DNA of 57,504 bases, taken from assembly GCF_003860125.1 (NCBI RefSeq), contig NZ_RQYL01000018.1, positions 1-57,504 of the forward strand. The letters are read 5' to 3'. The stretch is from Fretibacterium sp. OH1220_COT-178. Lineage in GTDB: Bacteria; Synergistota; Synergistia; Synergistales; Aminobacteriaceae. The position numbers and the translations under genes are program-made. Below the pieces are notes generated by a model. The model searched no databases, was not told where the DNA came from, and saw nothing but the letters and a program-made list of their open reading frames with translations. Below, piece after piece: positions 26,949-36,141 of this stretch; the first letter of the stretch is position 1; each line of letters begins with the position of its first letter.

Positions 26949-27269
26949 ATGATCGTGACCACGACGCCCAGCGTGGAGGGGCGCAACATCAGGGAGTATC
27001 GGGGCATCGTGTTCGGCGAGGTGGTCGCCGGCGTCAACTTTTTGAAGGACATCGGAGCGGCCTTGCGGAACGTCTTTGGAGGGCGCTCCAAGGGGTACGA
27101 GGAGGAGCTGACCCGCGCTCGCGACGAGAGCCTGGCCGAGATGGCCCAGAGGGCGGCTGCGATGGGGGCCGACGCCGTCGTGGGCGTCAAGATGGATTAC
27201 GAGGTGCTGGGAACGGGCAACGACATGCTGATGGTGACGTGCAGCGGGACGGCCGTGAAGCTGGACTGA
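26949..27269 (+). CDS. YbjQ/UPF0145 family protein
   Basis: 106 aa. The family features are the N-terminal [19 protein letters not shown], a central [13 protein letters not shown] and the C-terminal [18 protein letters not shown]0145 proteins form pentamers, and their function is only loosely linked to metal or stress resistance. The start ATG at 26949 follows GGAGGAGG. It is shorter than the frame that continues upstream inside the DJ-1 gene. Confidence 0.9.
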   Translation: MIVTTTPSVEGRNIREYRGIVFGEVVAGVNFLKDIGAALRNVFGGRSKGYEEELTRARDESLAEMAQRAAAMGADAVVGVKMDYEVLGTGNDMLMVTCSGTAVKLD

Positions 27270-27288
27270 GGGGCCCTTTCTTGGTGGC

Positions 27289-27318
27289 GGGCGGAGCCGG
27301 ACCTCTTCGGCTCCGCCC
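27289..27318 (+). terminator. Hairpin after the YbjQ-like gene
   Basis: An 11-bp GC stem (27289-27299 with 27308-27318) 20 nt after the stop. There is no T tract, so strength is doubtful. Confidence 0.4.
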
Positions 27319-27460
27319 GTCGCGTACGGGGATCGGGATCCGTCCGCCGAGCCGACTCGTTCTCGTAGGCGTGCTCTCATCGTTTTTGGGGTGCGCCGCC
27401 TTTTGGGAACGTTCGCCGAAGGTCTGGGCCGATCGTGCAATCCGTAGGCATCCTCAAGGT

Positions 27461-27495
27461 AAAGCGCTCTCGGGAAAGGATCCCGAGAGCGCTTT
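27461..27495. terminator. Bidirectional terminator between converging genes
   Basis: A perfect 15-bp stem starting AAAGCGCTCT (27461-27475) and ending in GCGCTTT (27481-27495) with a 5-nt loop. It lies 20 nt beyond the amidohydrolase stop. The AAA/TTT ends allow function in both directions. Confidence 0.65.
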
Positions 27496-27514
27496 CGATC
27501 ACGGCGAACGGATC

Positions 27515-28909
27515 CTATTCGGAGCCGGCCGCGCTCAGCAAGGCCCCGATCGGGCGGTAGACCCTGCCCTTCCGCCCGGCCTCGAACTCCTCTCGGGCCC
27601 GCCGAACGAGGCTGGGGTCGACAGCCAGGTCATAAACGGTCCCGGCAAGGGTTTTTGCGGCCAGAACCATGCCCTTGAGCCCCAGCGAGCCCCCCGAGCA
27701 GGCCACGGCCTGCCAGGAGTGGTGCGGAACGCCGAGGGGCCACGATGCCACCCAGACCATGGAGGTGGGCATGATGTTCGCCACGTCGCCGACGTCGGTC
27801 GAACCCATCACGAATTTTCCCGCGTCGAAGCAGGGGAGAGGTGCCGTGTTCAGGATCGTCCCGATCCCCTCGGGCATCCGGCTCAGGGCCGCCTCGCGCT
27901 GTCCGGACGGCAGGGACTCCTGAATTTCCCGGGCGAAGCGCATCTCCTCCTCGCTGTAGGCGACGGGACCGGCAAACGAACGGAGATTTTGTTCCAGCAG
28001 CGCGTTGAGGACCTTGTTGGGGAGCGTGTTGTAGCAGCCGCCCAGGATCTCGGTCTGGACCTCGGTCTCGGTCATGAGGGCCGCGCCCTTCGCCACCTTG
28101 ACCAGACGCCGCCAGAGCGAGACCAGTTCTCCGTCGTGCGGGGCCCTGGCGAAGTACCAGACCTCGGCCTCGGGCGGCACGATGTTGGGGGCGAGTCCGC
28201 CCTGGGTGATGACGTAGTGCAGGCGGTCCTGGGCGACCATGTGCTCTCTCAAGTAGTTGGCGCCGACGTTCATCAGCTCCACCGCGTCGAGCGCGCTCCG
28301 ACCGGCCTCGGGGGACGCGCCGGCGTGGGCGGAGATTCCCTGAAAACGGAATTTTGCGGAGACCATGGCCGTCATGGTCGCGGCGGTGACGGAGCTGCAG
28401 TCGGCCGGGTGCCAGCTCAGGGCCACGTCCGTGCCGGAGAAATAGCCGTCCTTCGCCATGTCCCCCTTGCCGGTCAGGACCTCCTCGGCGGGACAGCCGT
28501 AGTAGCGTACGGTGCCCTGGATCCCCTGGGAGGCGAAGACCTCCTTTACGGCGCACGCGGCCATGAGGCCGCCGACGCCCAGCAGGTTGTGTCCGCAGCC
28601 GTGTCCGGGGGCCTTGGGGGCGGTTGCCTCGGGCCTTGTGCTCACGGTTTGGGACATCCCGGCTAGGGCGTCGTACTCGCCAAGGATGCCGACGACCGGG
28701 CCCCCCTCTCCCCACTCGGCCATGAAGGCGGTGGGCATGTCGCCCTTCTGCACCACCTTGAAACCGCGCTGCCGCAAAAAGTCCATCTGGAGCCGGGCGG
28801 CCTCGTGCTCCTGATAGGCGAGCTCGGGAGAAGCCCATATCTCCAGAGCCAGGGCCTCAAAGGGGGCCCGGTTCGCGTCGATCCACGTCAAAATCGCTCT
28901 CTTGTCCAT
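27515..28909 (-). CDS. M20-family amidohydrolase (AbgB-like)
   Basis: 464 aa metal-dependent hydrolase of the M20D/AbgB group, which cleaves N-acyl or aminobenzoyl amino acids. Metal ligands are visible in GEYDALAGM, GHGCGHNLLG and PAEEVLTGKGDM, with a further His in ALSWHPADC. The dimerisation domain starts with VSAKFRFQGISAHAGASPE. The C-terminal GSTDVGDVANIMPT supplies a conserved block. Length fits AbgB. The start ATG at 28909 has GGGAG upstream. The natural substrate is unknown. Confidence 0.9.
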   Translation of the reverse strand: MDKRAILTWIDANRAPFEALALEIWASPELAYQEHEAARLQMDFLRQRGFKVVQKGDMPTAFMAEWGEGGPVVGILGEYDALAGMSQTVSTRPEATAPKAPGHGCGHNLLGVGGLMAACAVKEVFASQGIQGTVRYYGCPAEEVLTGKGDMAKDGYFSGTDVALSWHPADCSSVTAATMTAMVSAKFRFQGISAHAGASPEAGRSALDAVELMNVGANYLREHMVAQDRLHYVITQGGLAPNIVPPEAEVWYFARAPHDGELVSLWRRLVKVAKGAALMTETEVQTEILGGCYNTLPNKVLNALLEQNLRSFAGPVAYSEEEMRFAREIQESLPSGQREAALSRMPEGIGTILNTAPLPCFDAGKFVMGSTDVGDVANIMPTSMVWVASWPLGVPHHSWQAVACSGGSLGLKGMVLAAKTLAGTVYDLAVDPSLVRRAREEFEAGRKGRVYRPIGALLSAAGSE

Positions 28910-29270
28910 GCTTTGCTCCCTTCGGATTTGTCTCGTGAATGGACTTTAGGAAAAGGAAAAAGGCCAAGGAGATGGCGCCGTTCCTCCGCTCCCGTCCTGC
29001 GGAACCGCTCCGGCGGGCGAGGAGGAGCGCCGCAAGAAATCCCGGGCCGCAGCGCCGGCCCGGCTGCGTGCCGCTCCTCTTTGGGTACGCGAGGAAGAGG
29101 CAAGTCCCTTCATCATTATAATCGAGGACGGGAGCGGGGGCCAGGTGAATCGGCACGGCCTTTTCGGCGACGGGGGAGGCTTTTCGGCGTTTTCTGCGGC
29201 CTCCGGGAGCGATGGGGCGACCGGCCGCCGGGTTGTGGGATAATAAGCCCAATTTTTCCGCGAGGGGGAA
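28910..29270. other. Intergenic region between divergent genes
   Basis: Some 360 bp between the amidohydrolase and azlC. TATAAT-like hexamers occur on both strands around 29115-29122, but neither has a recognisable -35. GATAAT at 29239-29244 is a weak candidate for azlC. I see no gene or RNA element. Confidence 0.4.
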
Positions 29271-29975
29271 GTGCGTATCGTGAGTCCGTTCCGCTTTGTC
29301 CTGAAGCACATAGCGCCTCTGACCGTGGGGTATCTGTTCATCGGCATCGCCTTCGGGGTCTTGGCCGTCGAGGCCGGCCACTCGGTCCTCTGGACGTTCC
29401 TGGCCGGTCTCCTGATCTATGCCGGTTCGATGCAGATCGTCATGATCTCGCTCATGCTCTCCGGGGTCCCCCTCTACGCCATCGCATTCATGACGTTCTT
29501 CGTCAACGCGCGTCACATCTTCTACGGCCTGGGGTTCGTCGAACGGTTCCGCGGCCGGGGCTGGATGTCCCCCTATCTGGCCCTCACGGTGACCGACGAG
29601 ACCTATTCCGTGCTCTGTTCCATCGAGTACCCGCCGGAAATGGATTCGCGGAAGGCCGACCTCTGCATCGCCGCGACGTGCCATCTGCTCTGGGCCTTCA
29701 GCTGCCTTGCGGGGGCCCTGTTCGGCCGGACGATGCCCTTCGACATGCGGGGCATAGAGTTCTCCGCCACGGCGTTCTTCACGACGATCTGCGTCGATCA
29801 GTGGCGCCGGTTCGGATCTCACATTCCCGCCGTCGCGGGGTTCCTCGCCGCGCTCGCCTTCTACGGCCTCCTGGGGCCGGACCGCTTCCTTCTGCCTGCT
29901 CTGTCCGCAAGCCTGATCGTGCTGCTCGTCCTCAGGGACCGGGTCGCCCTGGGAATGGGGGGTGGCGCATCGTGA
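29271..29975 (+). CDS. azlC: AzlC-family branched-chain amino acid exporter, large subunit
   Basis: 234 aa with five to seven hydrophobic spans. The family block GVLAVEAGHSVLWTFLAGLLIYAGSMQ (with its AGS motif) and FFVNARHIFYGLG are clear. AzlC and AzlD together export branched-chain amino acids or their analogues. GTG at 29271 lies directly on the ribosome site GAGGGGGA, so the GTG at 29280, with 10 nt spacing, may be the true start. The stop overlaps the start of azlD. Confidence 0.91.
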   Translation: MRIVSPFRFVLKHIAPLTVGYLFIGIAFGVLAVEAGHSVLWTFLAGLLIYAGSMQIVMISLMLSGVPLYAIAFMTFFVNARHIFYGLGFVERFRGRGWMSPYLALTVTDETYSVLCSIEYPPEMDSRKADLCIAATCHLLWAFSCLAGALFGRTMPFDMRGIEFSATAFFTTICVDQWRRFGSHIPAVAGFLAALAFYGLLGPDRFLLPALSASLIVLLVLRDRVALGMGGGAS

Positions 29976-30292
29976 GCCTCGGCTCCCTGTCGGTCCTGGC
30001 CGTCGTCGCCCTCGTCACGATGCTGACCCGTGGCCTGCCCTATCTTCTGTTCGGCGGAAACAGGGAGGTGCCCGGTTTCCTCCGCTACCTCGGCGCGGTG
30101 CTGCCCGCCTCCATCATGGTCGTCCTGGTGGTCCATTGCCTGAGGCACGTCAAGCTGACGGCCTGGCCCTACGGGATCGCGGAGCTGTCCGCCGTGGCCG
30201 TCGTCGTCGCTGCCCAGATCCTGAAGAAGAGCGCCATCCTCAGCGTGTTTCTGGGGACGGCGCTCTATATGTTCTTGATTCGGCTGCTCTAG
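29972..30292 (+). CDS. azlD: AzlD-family branched-chain amino acid export subunit
   Basis: 106 aa with three to four membrane spans. The family signature is TRGLPYLLFGG near the N-terminus and VLPASIMVVLVVHCL. The start is GTG at 29972, sharing four bases with the azlC stop (GTGA). Translational coupling suggests a fixed ratio of the two subunits. Confidence 0.9.
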   Translation: MSLGSLSVLAVVALVTMLTRGLPYLLFGGNREVPGFLRYLGAVLPASIMVVLVVHCLRHVKLTAWPYGIAELSAVAVVVAAQILKKSAILSVFLGTALYMFLIRLL

Positions 30293-30320
30293 CGGGGGGA
30301 GGGACTTTTCCCCGCACCCC

Positions 30321-32318
30321 CTACACTTTATCCTTGAACCAGCGCACGATCTCCTGCAGCCTGGCCAGGCGCGGTCTGGGACGGCCGGAGCGGCTCAGCT
30401 CGTGGTTCTCGCCCTTGAAGACGCACAGGCGGGCCTCCACGCCGTTGCGCTTGAGGGCCGTGAAGAACTGGAGCCCCTGCGAGATCTCGCAGCGATGGTC
30501 CTCGTCCGAGTGGATGAGCAGGGTCGGGGTCCTCACCTGGTCGGCGTATTTCAGGGGGGAGTGCTGCCAGAGCTTGTCCACGTCGCTCCAGACGTCGGCC
30601 GCCTGCTGGTCCGGGACGAAGAAGTATCCGATGTCGGAGATGCCGGCCATCGAGACCCAGTTGCAGATGCTCCGCTGCGTCACGGCCGCCCGGAAACGGT
30701 CGGTATGACCGACGATCCAGTTGGTCATGAACCCGCCGTAGGAGCCGCCGGTCACGCCCATCCGGTCTCGGTCCACGAAGGGAAGAGTGTCGACGGCCCA
30801 GTCCACGAAGGCCATCAGGTCCTCGTAATCGATGGTGCCGTACTTGCCCCGGACATCGGCAAAGGCGTTGCCCTTTCCGTCGCTGCCCCGCGGGTTGCAG
30901 AACAGCACGACAAACCCCTCCGCCGCCCAGCACTGCATCTCGTGCACGAAGACGTCGCTGAACGTCGCCTTGGGCCCGCCATGGATGTGCAGCAGGGTCG
31001 GGTACTTCTTGCCGACCTCGAAACCGACGGGACGCATGTACCAGCAGTCGAGCCCCTCGGGGGAACCGTTCTCCAGGCGGACGTGCTCGGGCACGCTCAG
31101 GTCCTTTCCCGCGAGGGCCTTCGCGTTGAAGTCCGTGAGACGCCGTTCCCTGCCGGGCTCCACGAGGTACAGCTCCTGGAGCCCCAGCCCCTCGAGGCCG
31201 ACGACGGCCGCACGGCCGCCGCGAACGTCGTATTCGTCGATGCTGCGCAGCTCCCGCGAGATCTGCTCGATGCCGCCCTGAGCGTCGATGGCGTGCAGGT
31301 GCGAGCGGCATCCGTCCGTGGAGACGAACCACGCCCGGTCGCCGTCCACGAGGAAGGCGTGCGCCTGGTCGGTCGTTCCGTAGCGGCAGTCGCAGATGAT
31401 GGAGTTCCTCAGGCTCCGGTCGAGGTCGGGCGTCAGGCATTGCGGAGCGCCGTTCGCCGCCCGGTAGAAGCGCACGTTCTCGTTGTGCCCGTGGCGCTTC
31501 ATGTCCGTGCCGGTCAGCAGGAGTCCGCCCGCGAACACGTCCGCGCAGGACCATGCGAATTGGGCCTGGGGGGCGCGTTCGGTCACGGCCTTCGCCTCCA
31601 GGTCGAACTCCCAGACCCCGCTCGTCTCCGGCATCGCGTCCCCATAGACGACCCCCGTCGCCAGCGCCCGCCTGCGGTCGGGCGAGAGGCGCACCTGACG
31701 CACCTCCATGTCGTGCGGCGACAGGTCCTCGAGCTCGCCCGAACCAAGGGCGAGCAGGGAGAGCGTCCTTCGGGACTGACCGGTGAACCCCTTGCCGTTC
31801 GAGCAGAAGGGGATCTGCTCGAAGACCTCGTAGTCCGCGTCCTCGAACCGGTCCTCCGGACGCGCATCGACGGTCTGGAGCAGGAGGCGCTCCTCGTCGA
31901 GCGCCCAGAGCGCGGCCACGGTCCGGGGGACCTCCGCCAAAAAGCGGGCCTCGCCCCCCGCCACCGGGATGCGGTAGATGCGGGCGGCCTCGGCACGCCG
32001 TTTCTCCGCGTCCTCCTTGGGCTTGTGCTCGACTGGCTGGCGTTCCCGGCCGCTGACGAAAATCAGACCGGTCCCCGAGACGTCCCAGCAGAAGGCCTTC
32101 TCCGCGCCCGTGGCGGTCAGACGGAAACGGGTCTCGGTGGCCAGGTCGTAGATCCACAGGTCGGAGAGATAGCGGTTGTTCTCCAGGTCGGCCTGGTGGA
32201 CGGCAAAGGCGATCTTGGAACCGTCGGGGGAGAAGCGCGGGGCCGACAGGAAACGGTATTGAAGGAGATCGTGGAACGTGATGCGCGTGTTCTGAAGTTT
32301 TTCTGTGCTTTTTTCCAT
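30321..32318 (-). CDS. S9-family prolyl-oligopeptidase-like peptidase
   Basis: 665 aa. An N-terminal beta-propeller region of about 400 residues with WD-like repeats (LLQYRFLSAPRFSPDGSKIAF) precedes an alpha/beta-hydrolase catalytic domain. The nucleophile elbow is GVTGGSYGGFMTNW, Ser at about residue 524. The acid is probably in LLIHSDEDHRCE and the His in FKGENHELSRSGR. This is the layout of acylaminoacyl-peptidase or dipeptidyl peptidases, which trim short peptides. It is the last gene of gltS-ptb-S9, 43 nt after ptb. Confidence 0.92.
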   Translation of the reverse strand: MEKSTEKLQNTRITFHDLLQYRFLSAPRFSPDGSKIAFAVHQADLENNRYLSDLWIYDLATETRFRLTATGAEKAFCWDVSGTGLIFVSGRERQPVEHKPKEDAEKRRAEAARIYRIPVAGGEARFLAEVPRTVAALWALDEERLLLQTVDARPEDRFEDADYEVFEQIPFCSNGKGFTGQSRRTLSLLALGSGELEDLSPHDMEVRQVRLSPDRRRALATGVVYGDAMPETSGVWEFDLEAKAVTERAPQAQFAWSCADVFAGGLLLTGTDMKRHGHNENVRFYRAANGAPQCLTPDLDRSLRNSIICDCRYGTTDQAHAFLVDGDRAWFVSTDGCRSHLHAIDAQGGIEQISRELRSIDEYDVRGGRAAVVGLEGLGLQELYLVEPGRERRLTDFNAKALAGKDLSVPEHVRLENGSPEGLDCWYMRPVGFEVGKKYPTLLHIHGGPKATFSDVFVHEMQCWAAEGFVVLFCNPRGSDGKGNAFADVRGKYGTIDYEDLMAFVDWAVDTLPFVDRDRMGVTGGSYGGFMTNWIVGHTDRFRAAVTQRSICNWVSMAGISDIGYFFVPDQQAADVWSDVDKLWQHSPLKYADQVRTPTLLIHSDEDHRCEISQGLQFFTALKRNGVEARLCVFKGENHELSRSGRPRPRLARLQEIVRWFKDKV

Positions 32319-32361
32319 GGTTTCGGATGTTCCTTCCTGCAGCCAGAGTAGGCGGCGATGT

Positions 32362-33297
32362 TCAGTCCAAGTGAGGCGCGGAGGCTACGGCGCAGAGCGC
32401 GATGGAATGGAACTTTTCCTCGGCGCTCGATCCGCGGGAGGTGACCACAACGGGGATCTTCGCCCCGACGACGATCCCGGCCAGCTGCGCGTGGGCCGAC
32501 ACCAGAAGGCTCTTGCCCAAAAGGTTGCCGGCCGTCATGTCGGGCGTCAGCAGGACGTCGAAGCGGCCGCAGTTCTCGCTCTCGTAGCCCTTGATCGCGG
32601 CGATCTCGGGGCTCATCGCCACGTCGTAGGAGATGGGGCCCTCGACGATGCAGCCGTCGATCTCCCCGCGCCGGTTCATCTCCGTCAGCTCGGCGGCCTC
32701 CACGGTCTCGCGCATCTTGGGGTTCAGCTTCTCGATCGCGCAGAGCACGGCCACCCTGGGGCGCTCCCAGCCCATCGCCCTCAGCGTCGTCACGGCGTTC
32801 AGGATCAGCCCCTTCTTCCGGTTCAGGTCGGGATACACGACCATGCCGCCGTCGGTCACCACCACGAGCCGGTCGACGCCGGGGATCTGGAAGAAAGCGA
32901 GGTGCGACATCAGGCCGCCGGAGGGGGAGTCCTCGGTATGCAGGTTGTTCGCTCGGTCCACGACGGGCTTCAACAGGTCCTTCGTATCCATCCTGCCCTT
33001 GACCAGGAAGTCTCCGGCCCCGGAGGCGATCAGCTCCACGGCGCGCTGGGCCGGGTTCTCGCCGTCCGGGACGTCGGAGAGGACGCACCGGTCCGGGGCT
33101 CCGCCCAGGGATCGGACCAGCTCCGCGACGTGGCGTGCGTTGCCCGTCAGTACGGGGAGGCCGATGATTCCCGCCTTTTCCGCCGCGAGGACCGCCTCCA
33201 GTACGTGCTCGTCCTCCGCGCCGGCCACGACGCATCGGCGCTTGCCCGGCAGGGCCCGGGCCCGTTCGACGAGCACCTCGAAGTTCCGGTATTCCAT
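32362..33297 (-). CDS. ptb: Phosphate butyryltransferase / phosphate acyltransferase
   Basis: 311 aa member of the phosphate acetyl/butyryltransferase family, interconverting acyl-CoA and acyl phosphate. Typical blocks are VLTGNARHVAELV, FLVKGRMDTKDLLKPVV, VVTDGGMVVYPDLNRKKG and DVLLTPDMTAGNLLGK. Length and motifs favour the Ptb branch over Pta. It may produce acyl phosphate for ATP formation during amino-acid fermentation, but no butyrate or acetate kinase is adjacent. The start ATG at 33297 has AAGGAGGTG upstream. Confidence 0.9.
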   Translation of the reverse strand: MEYRNFEVLVERARALPGKRRCVVAGAEDEHVLEAVLAAEKAGIIGLPVLTGNARHVAELVRSLGGAPDRCVLSDVPDGENPAQRAVELIASGAGDFLVKGRMDTKDLLKPVVDRANNLHTEDSPSGGLMSHLAFFQIPGVDRLVVVTDGGMVVYPDLNRKKGLILNAVTTLRAMGWERPRVAVLCAIEKLNPKMRETVEAAELTEMNRRGEIDGCIVEGPISYDVAMSPEIAAIKGYESENCGRFDVLLTPDMTAGNLLGKSLLVSAHAQLAGIVVGAKIPVVVTSRGSSAEEKFHSIALCAVASAPHLD

Positions 33298-33344
33298 CGT
33301 TTCACACCTCCTTGAAATGGGCGTCGAAGGTTCGGCGCCGTCCG

Positions 33345-34595
33345 TCAGTGCGCCAGCGACCTCATGAACCAGAGGATGTTCGGGATCGCGAACAGGTCGA
33401 TCAGGGCGGCCCCGCAGAGGGGGACGATCAGAAAGGCCTTGTAGGAGACCAGATTGTGGTGGTCGCAGGCCGCCCGCATCATCGAGACGGCGCTCGGCGG
33501 GGCTCCAAGCCCGTGGCCGATGAAGCCGGAGCAGATGATCGCCGCGTCGTAATCCCCGCCCATCAGGGGAAAGATGACGAATACCGTCATCAGGAGGATC
33601 ATGGCGGTCTGAACGGCCAGGATCGCCAGCAGCGGAAGGGCCAGGCCGTAAAGTTCGCCGATCCTGACGCTCATCATCGAGGTGGTCAGAAAGAGGCTGA
33701 CCGATACCGTCGAGATCAGGTCGAGGCACTGGGGGTGGATGCGAACGATCTTCAGGGCGTCGTTCAGGTTGCGGAACGCCACCGCCAGAAACATCGCGCC
33801 CAGATATCCGGGGAAGGTGAAGTTCCCCCAGCCCCAGACCTCTCTGGCCCAGTGCTGCAGCCGATCCGCCCCCCAGCGCCCGAACGCCATCAGGGCCAGG
33901 AGGAGCCCCAACGTGTGGATGAAGTCGTTGATCGTGATGGCCTCCCGCTCCTCGGAGTCGTGGTAGCCCTTCTTGAAGAATTCCAGGTCCGTCGTGAGCT
34001 TCAGATTTTTTCGGCGGACCAGCCAGTCCGCGACGGGGGCCCCCAGGGTGCCTCCGACGATGATCCCGAAGGTGGCCGCCGCCACGGCGACGACCAGCGC
34101 TCCCTCCGCCCCCAGGGATTCGGCCGATGGGCCGAAGATGACGGCCAGGCTGTGCCCGCCCTGGAGGGACACGGCGCCCGCCATGACGCCCAGCAGGGGA
34201 TGGAGTCCGAGGAGCTTTGCGGCCGACACCCCCACGATGTTCTGCAACAGGGCCAGGCCCCAGCAACAACAGAGATAGAGGAAGAGCGTCTCGCCGCCCC
34301 GATGAAAGGCGCGAAAGCTTCCCGTGAGGCCGATTCGGGTGAAGAATACGGCGATCATCGGTATTTGCAGGCTGAGGTCGAAATTGACCGCGGCGACCCC
34401 CGATGCGCTCAGCGAGAAGGTCGTCGCCGCGGCCAGGAGGCCTCCGATGACTCCGGCGGGAATGCACAGGCGCCTGAAGATCTCGTAGCGGTTTCTCAGA
34501 CCGACGCCCAGAAGAAAGAGGAGCGAGGCGATCGCTGCGGTGAACACGGGGTCGAATTGAACGTTCGCAAAGCCTTGAATGCTTGAGACTTCCAT
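33345..34595 (-). CDS. gltS: Sodium/glutamate symporter (first copy)
   Basis: 416 aa with about ten membrane spans in two inverted repeats. The re-entrant loops carry GVMAGAVSLQGGHSLAVIFG and ICSGFIGHGLGAPPSA, the GltS signatures. It imports glutamate with Na+. The start ATG at 34595 has only a weak ribosome site. A near-consensus promoter lies 60 nt upstream, and ptb follows after 47 nt. Confidence 0.92.
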   Translation of the reverse strand: MEVSSIQGFANVQFDPVFTAAIASLLFLLGVGLRNRYEIFRRLCIPAGVIGGLLAAATTFSLSASGVAAVNFDLSLQIPMIAVFFTRIGLTGSFRAFHRGGETLFLYLCCCWGLALLQNIVGVSAAKLLGLHPLLGVMAGAVSLQGGHSLAVIFGPSAESLGAEGALVVAVAAATFGIIVGGTLGAPVADWLVRRKNLKLTTDLEFFKKGYHDSEEREAITINDFIHTLGLLLALMAFGRWGADRLQHWAREVWGWGNFTFPGYLGAMFLAVAFRNLNDALKIVRIHPQCLDLISTVSVSLFLTTSMMSVRIGELYGLALPLLAILAVQTAMILLMTVFVIFPLMGGDYDAAIICSGFIGHGLGAPPSAVSMMRAACDHHNLVSYKAFLIVPLCGAALIDLFAIPNILWFMRSLAH

Positions 34596-34630
34596 ACAAA
34601 TGGTGCCCTTTCCGAATCAGGCTGTCGATT

Positions 34631-34648
34631 GGCCCGGATGTCCGGGCC
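34631..34648. promoter_or_regulatory. Palindrome downstream of the gltS promoter, candidate operator
   Basis: GGCCCGGATGTCCGGGCC is a perfect 8+8 inverted repeat with a 2-bp centre, at about +3 to +20 of the predicted transcript. It fits a repressor site or a small leader hairpin. Confidence 0.45.
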
Positions 34649-34657
34649 CAGGGTCAC

Positions 34658-34686
34658 ATTATATAGAAGCCCCGGACTTTACTCAA
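34658..34686 (-). promoter_or_regulatory. Promoter of gltS-ptb-S9 peptidase
   Basis: Minus strand TTGAGT (34686-34681), exactly 17 bp, then perfect TATAAT (34663-34658). One of the best promoters in the window. Confidence 0.75.
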
Positions 34687-34711
34687 CGGGAGTATTTCTG
34701 AGTATGGGAGG

Positions 34712-34749
34712 GAAAATCCGCCCGGAGGGAAGCCTTGGGGCGGATTTTC
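34712..34749 (-). terminator. Terminator of the proB-proA-gltS operon
   Basis: An 11-bp stem (34712-34722 with 34739-34749), whose outer end gives ATTTTC on the minus strand, 38 nt after the gltS stop. It separates this operon from the next promoter. Confidence 0.6.
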
Positions 34750-34786
34750 GTAGGGCGTTTGGTACCGGTTGCCTCGGGTGGGGAGC

Positions 34787-36061
34787 TCAGGGTGTGACGA
34801 CAGGAAAGGCAGCCGCGAGGCGATTGATGAACCAGACGATGTTGGGGATTCCCACCAGGTCGATCAGCACCGCGCCGCACAGCGGGACGATGAGAAATGC
34901 CTTGTAGGAGATCACTCCGTAGCGCTCGCATACCGCACTCATGTTGGAGACCGCGTTGGGGGTCGCTCCGAGCCCGTGTCCGACGAAGCCGGAGCAGATG
35001 ACGGCCGCATCGTAGTCCCTGCCCAGAAGACGGAAGAGAACGAAAATGGCGATGATCGCGATGCTCAGTACCTGGAGCAACAGAATGGCGATCAGCGGGA
35101 TGGCCAGATCGTAGAGGTCCCAGATGCGCAGGCTCATCATGGCCATCGTCAGGAAGATGCCGATGGAGATGTCCGCGATGAGTTCGATGGCTCGCTCGTG
35201 AAGCCTGACGACCTTGAGTCCATCGTTCAGGTTGCGGAAGATCACGGCTGCGAACATGGCTCCGACGTACCCGGGAAGGGAGAAGTTCTGCCATTTCCAG
35301 ACGTTCTTGGCCTGATCATTGAACCAGCCGGAGGCCATGGAGCCCAGCGCCATGAGGGCGAGCACCAGGGTCAGCATGCGGAAGAGGTCGAAACTGTCGG
35401 TCTCCCTCGACATTGTCTCGAGGTCCGGATGCGTCTTGTAAAGCGCGTCCTGAGAGGCGGAGAGCTCCAGTTTGTTGCGCTGGATCAGCCAGGTTGCCAG
35501 AGGCCCTCCCATGATCCCGCCCGCAATCAGGCCGAAGGTCGCCGATGCGATGGCGACGGCCTTGGCCCCGGCGATCCCCATGGCCTCCGCCGTGGGGCCG
35601 AATGCCGCGGCCGCTCCGTGTCCGCCCTCCAGGGAGACCGCACCGGCCATGACGCCCAGAACCGGATGAATGCCGAAGATCTTGGCCAAGGAGGCTCCGA
35701 ATGCGTTCTGGAACACCGCGAGTCCCCAGCAGGCGCAGAGGTAGACGATCAACGCCCGCCCTCCTTTTTTCAGGAGCCCCAGGCTTCCGCCGATTCCGAC
35801 CGTGGTGAAGAACGCCAGCATCATGGGGCTCTGGAGCGTGGTCTGGAATTTCACCGTGGCTCCGCCCCGATGGTGTAAAAAGAGGGTGATCAGAGCCATA
35901 ACGAGCCCGCCGATAACCGCGGCGGGAATGCTGTAGCGCGTCAGGAAAGCTATTTTGCGCCGGAGTCCGACGCCGATCATGTAGAGGATGGCCGCGATGG
36001 CCGTGGTGAACAAGGGGTCGAAGCTGAGGGTGAACACTCCGTTGATCGTCTCCCAATTCAA
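34787..36061 (-). CDS. gltS: Sodium/glutamate symporter (second copy)
   Basis: 424 aa paralogue of the gene at 33345-34595. Shared signatures are GVMAGAVSLEGGHGAAAAFG and ICSGFVGHGLGATPNAVSNM. It has about ten spans. The start is TTG at 36061 with AAAGGA upstream; internal ATG codons would cut into the first span. It follows proA by 80 nt on the same strand, so imported glutamate may feed proline synthesis (inference). Confidence 0.91.
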   Translation of the reverse strand: MNWETINGVFTLSFDPLFTTAIAAILYMIGVGLRRKIAFLTRYSIPAAVIGGLVMALITLFLHHRGGATVKFQTTLQSPMMLAFFTTVGIGGSLGLLKKGGRALIVYLCACWGLAVFQNAFGASLAKIFGIHPVLGVMAGAVSLEGGHGAAAAFGPTAEAMGIAGAKAVAIASATFGLIAGGIMGGPLATWLIQRNKLELSASQDALYKTHPDLETMSRETDSFDLFRMLTLVLALMALGSMASGWFNDQAKNVWKWQNFSLPGYVGAMFAAVIFRNLNDGLKVVRLHERAIELIADISIGIFLTMAMMSLRIWDLYDLAIPLIAILLLQVLSIAIIAIFVLFRLLGRDYDAAVICSGFVGHGLGATPNAVSNMSAVCERYGVISYKAFLIVPLCGAVLIDLVGIPNIVWFINRLAAAFPVVTP

Positions 36062-36141
36062 AACGATACACGTCCTTTCATGATTTTTTGCCGATACAGA
36101 ACAGAATCGGTGCCGCCGCTCGACATTGCGGCGGAGCGTCC

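Noticed and set aside
29115-29122. Overlapping TATAAT hexamers on both strands
   Set aside because: Neither strand has a recognisable -35, so no promoter is called.
30292-30315. Short GC hairpin between azlD and the S9 peptidase
   Set aside because: Only a 6-bp stem with a 12-nt loop and no T run; too weak to call a terminator.
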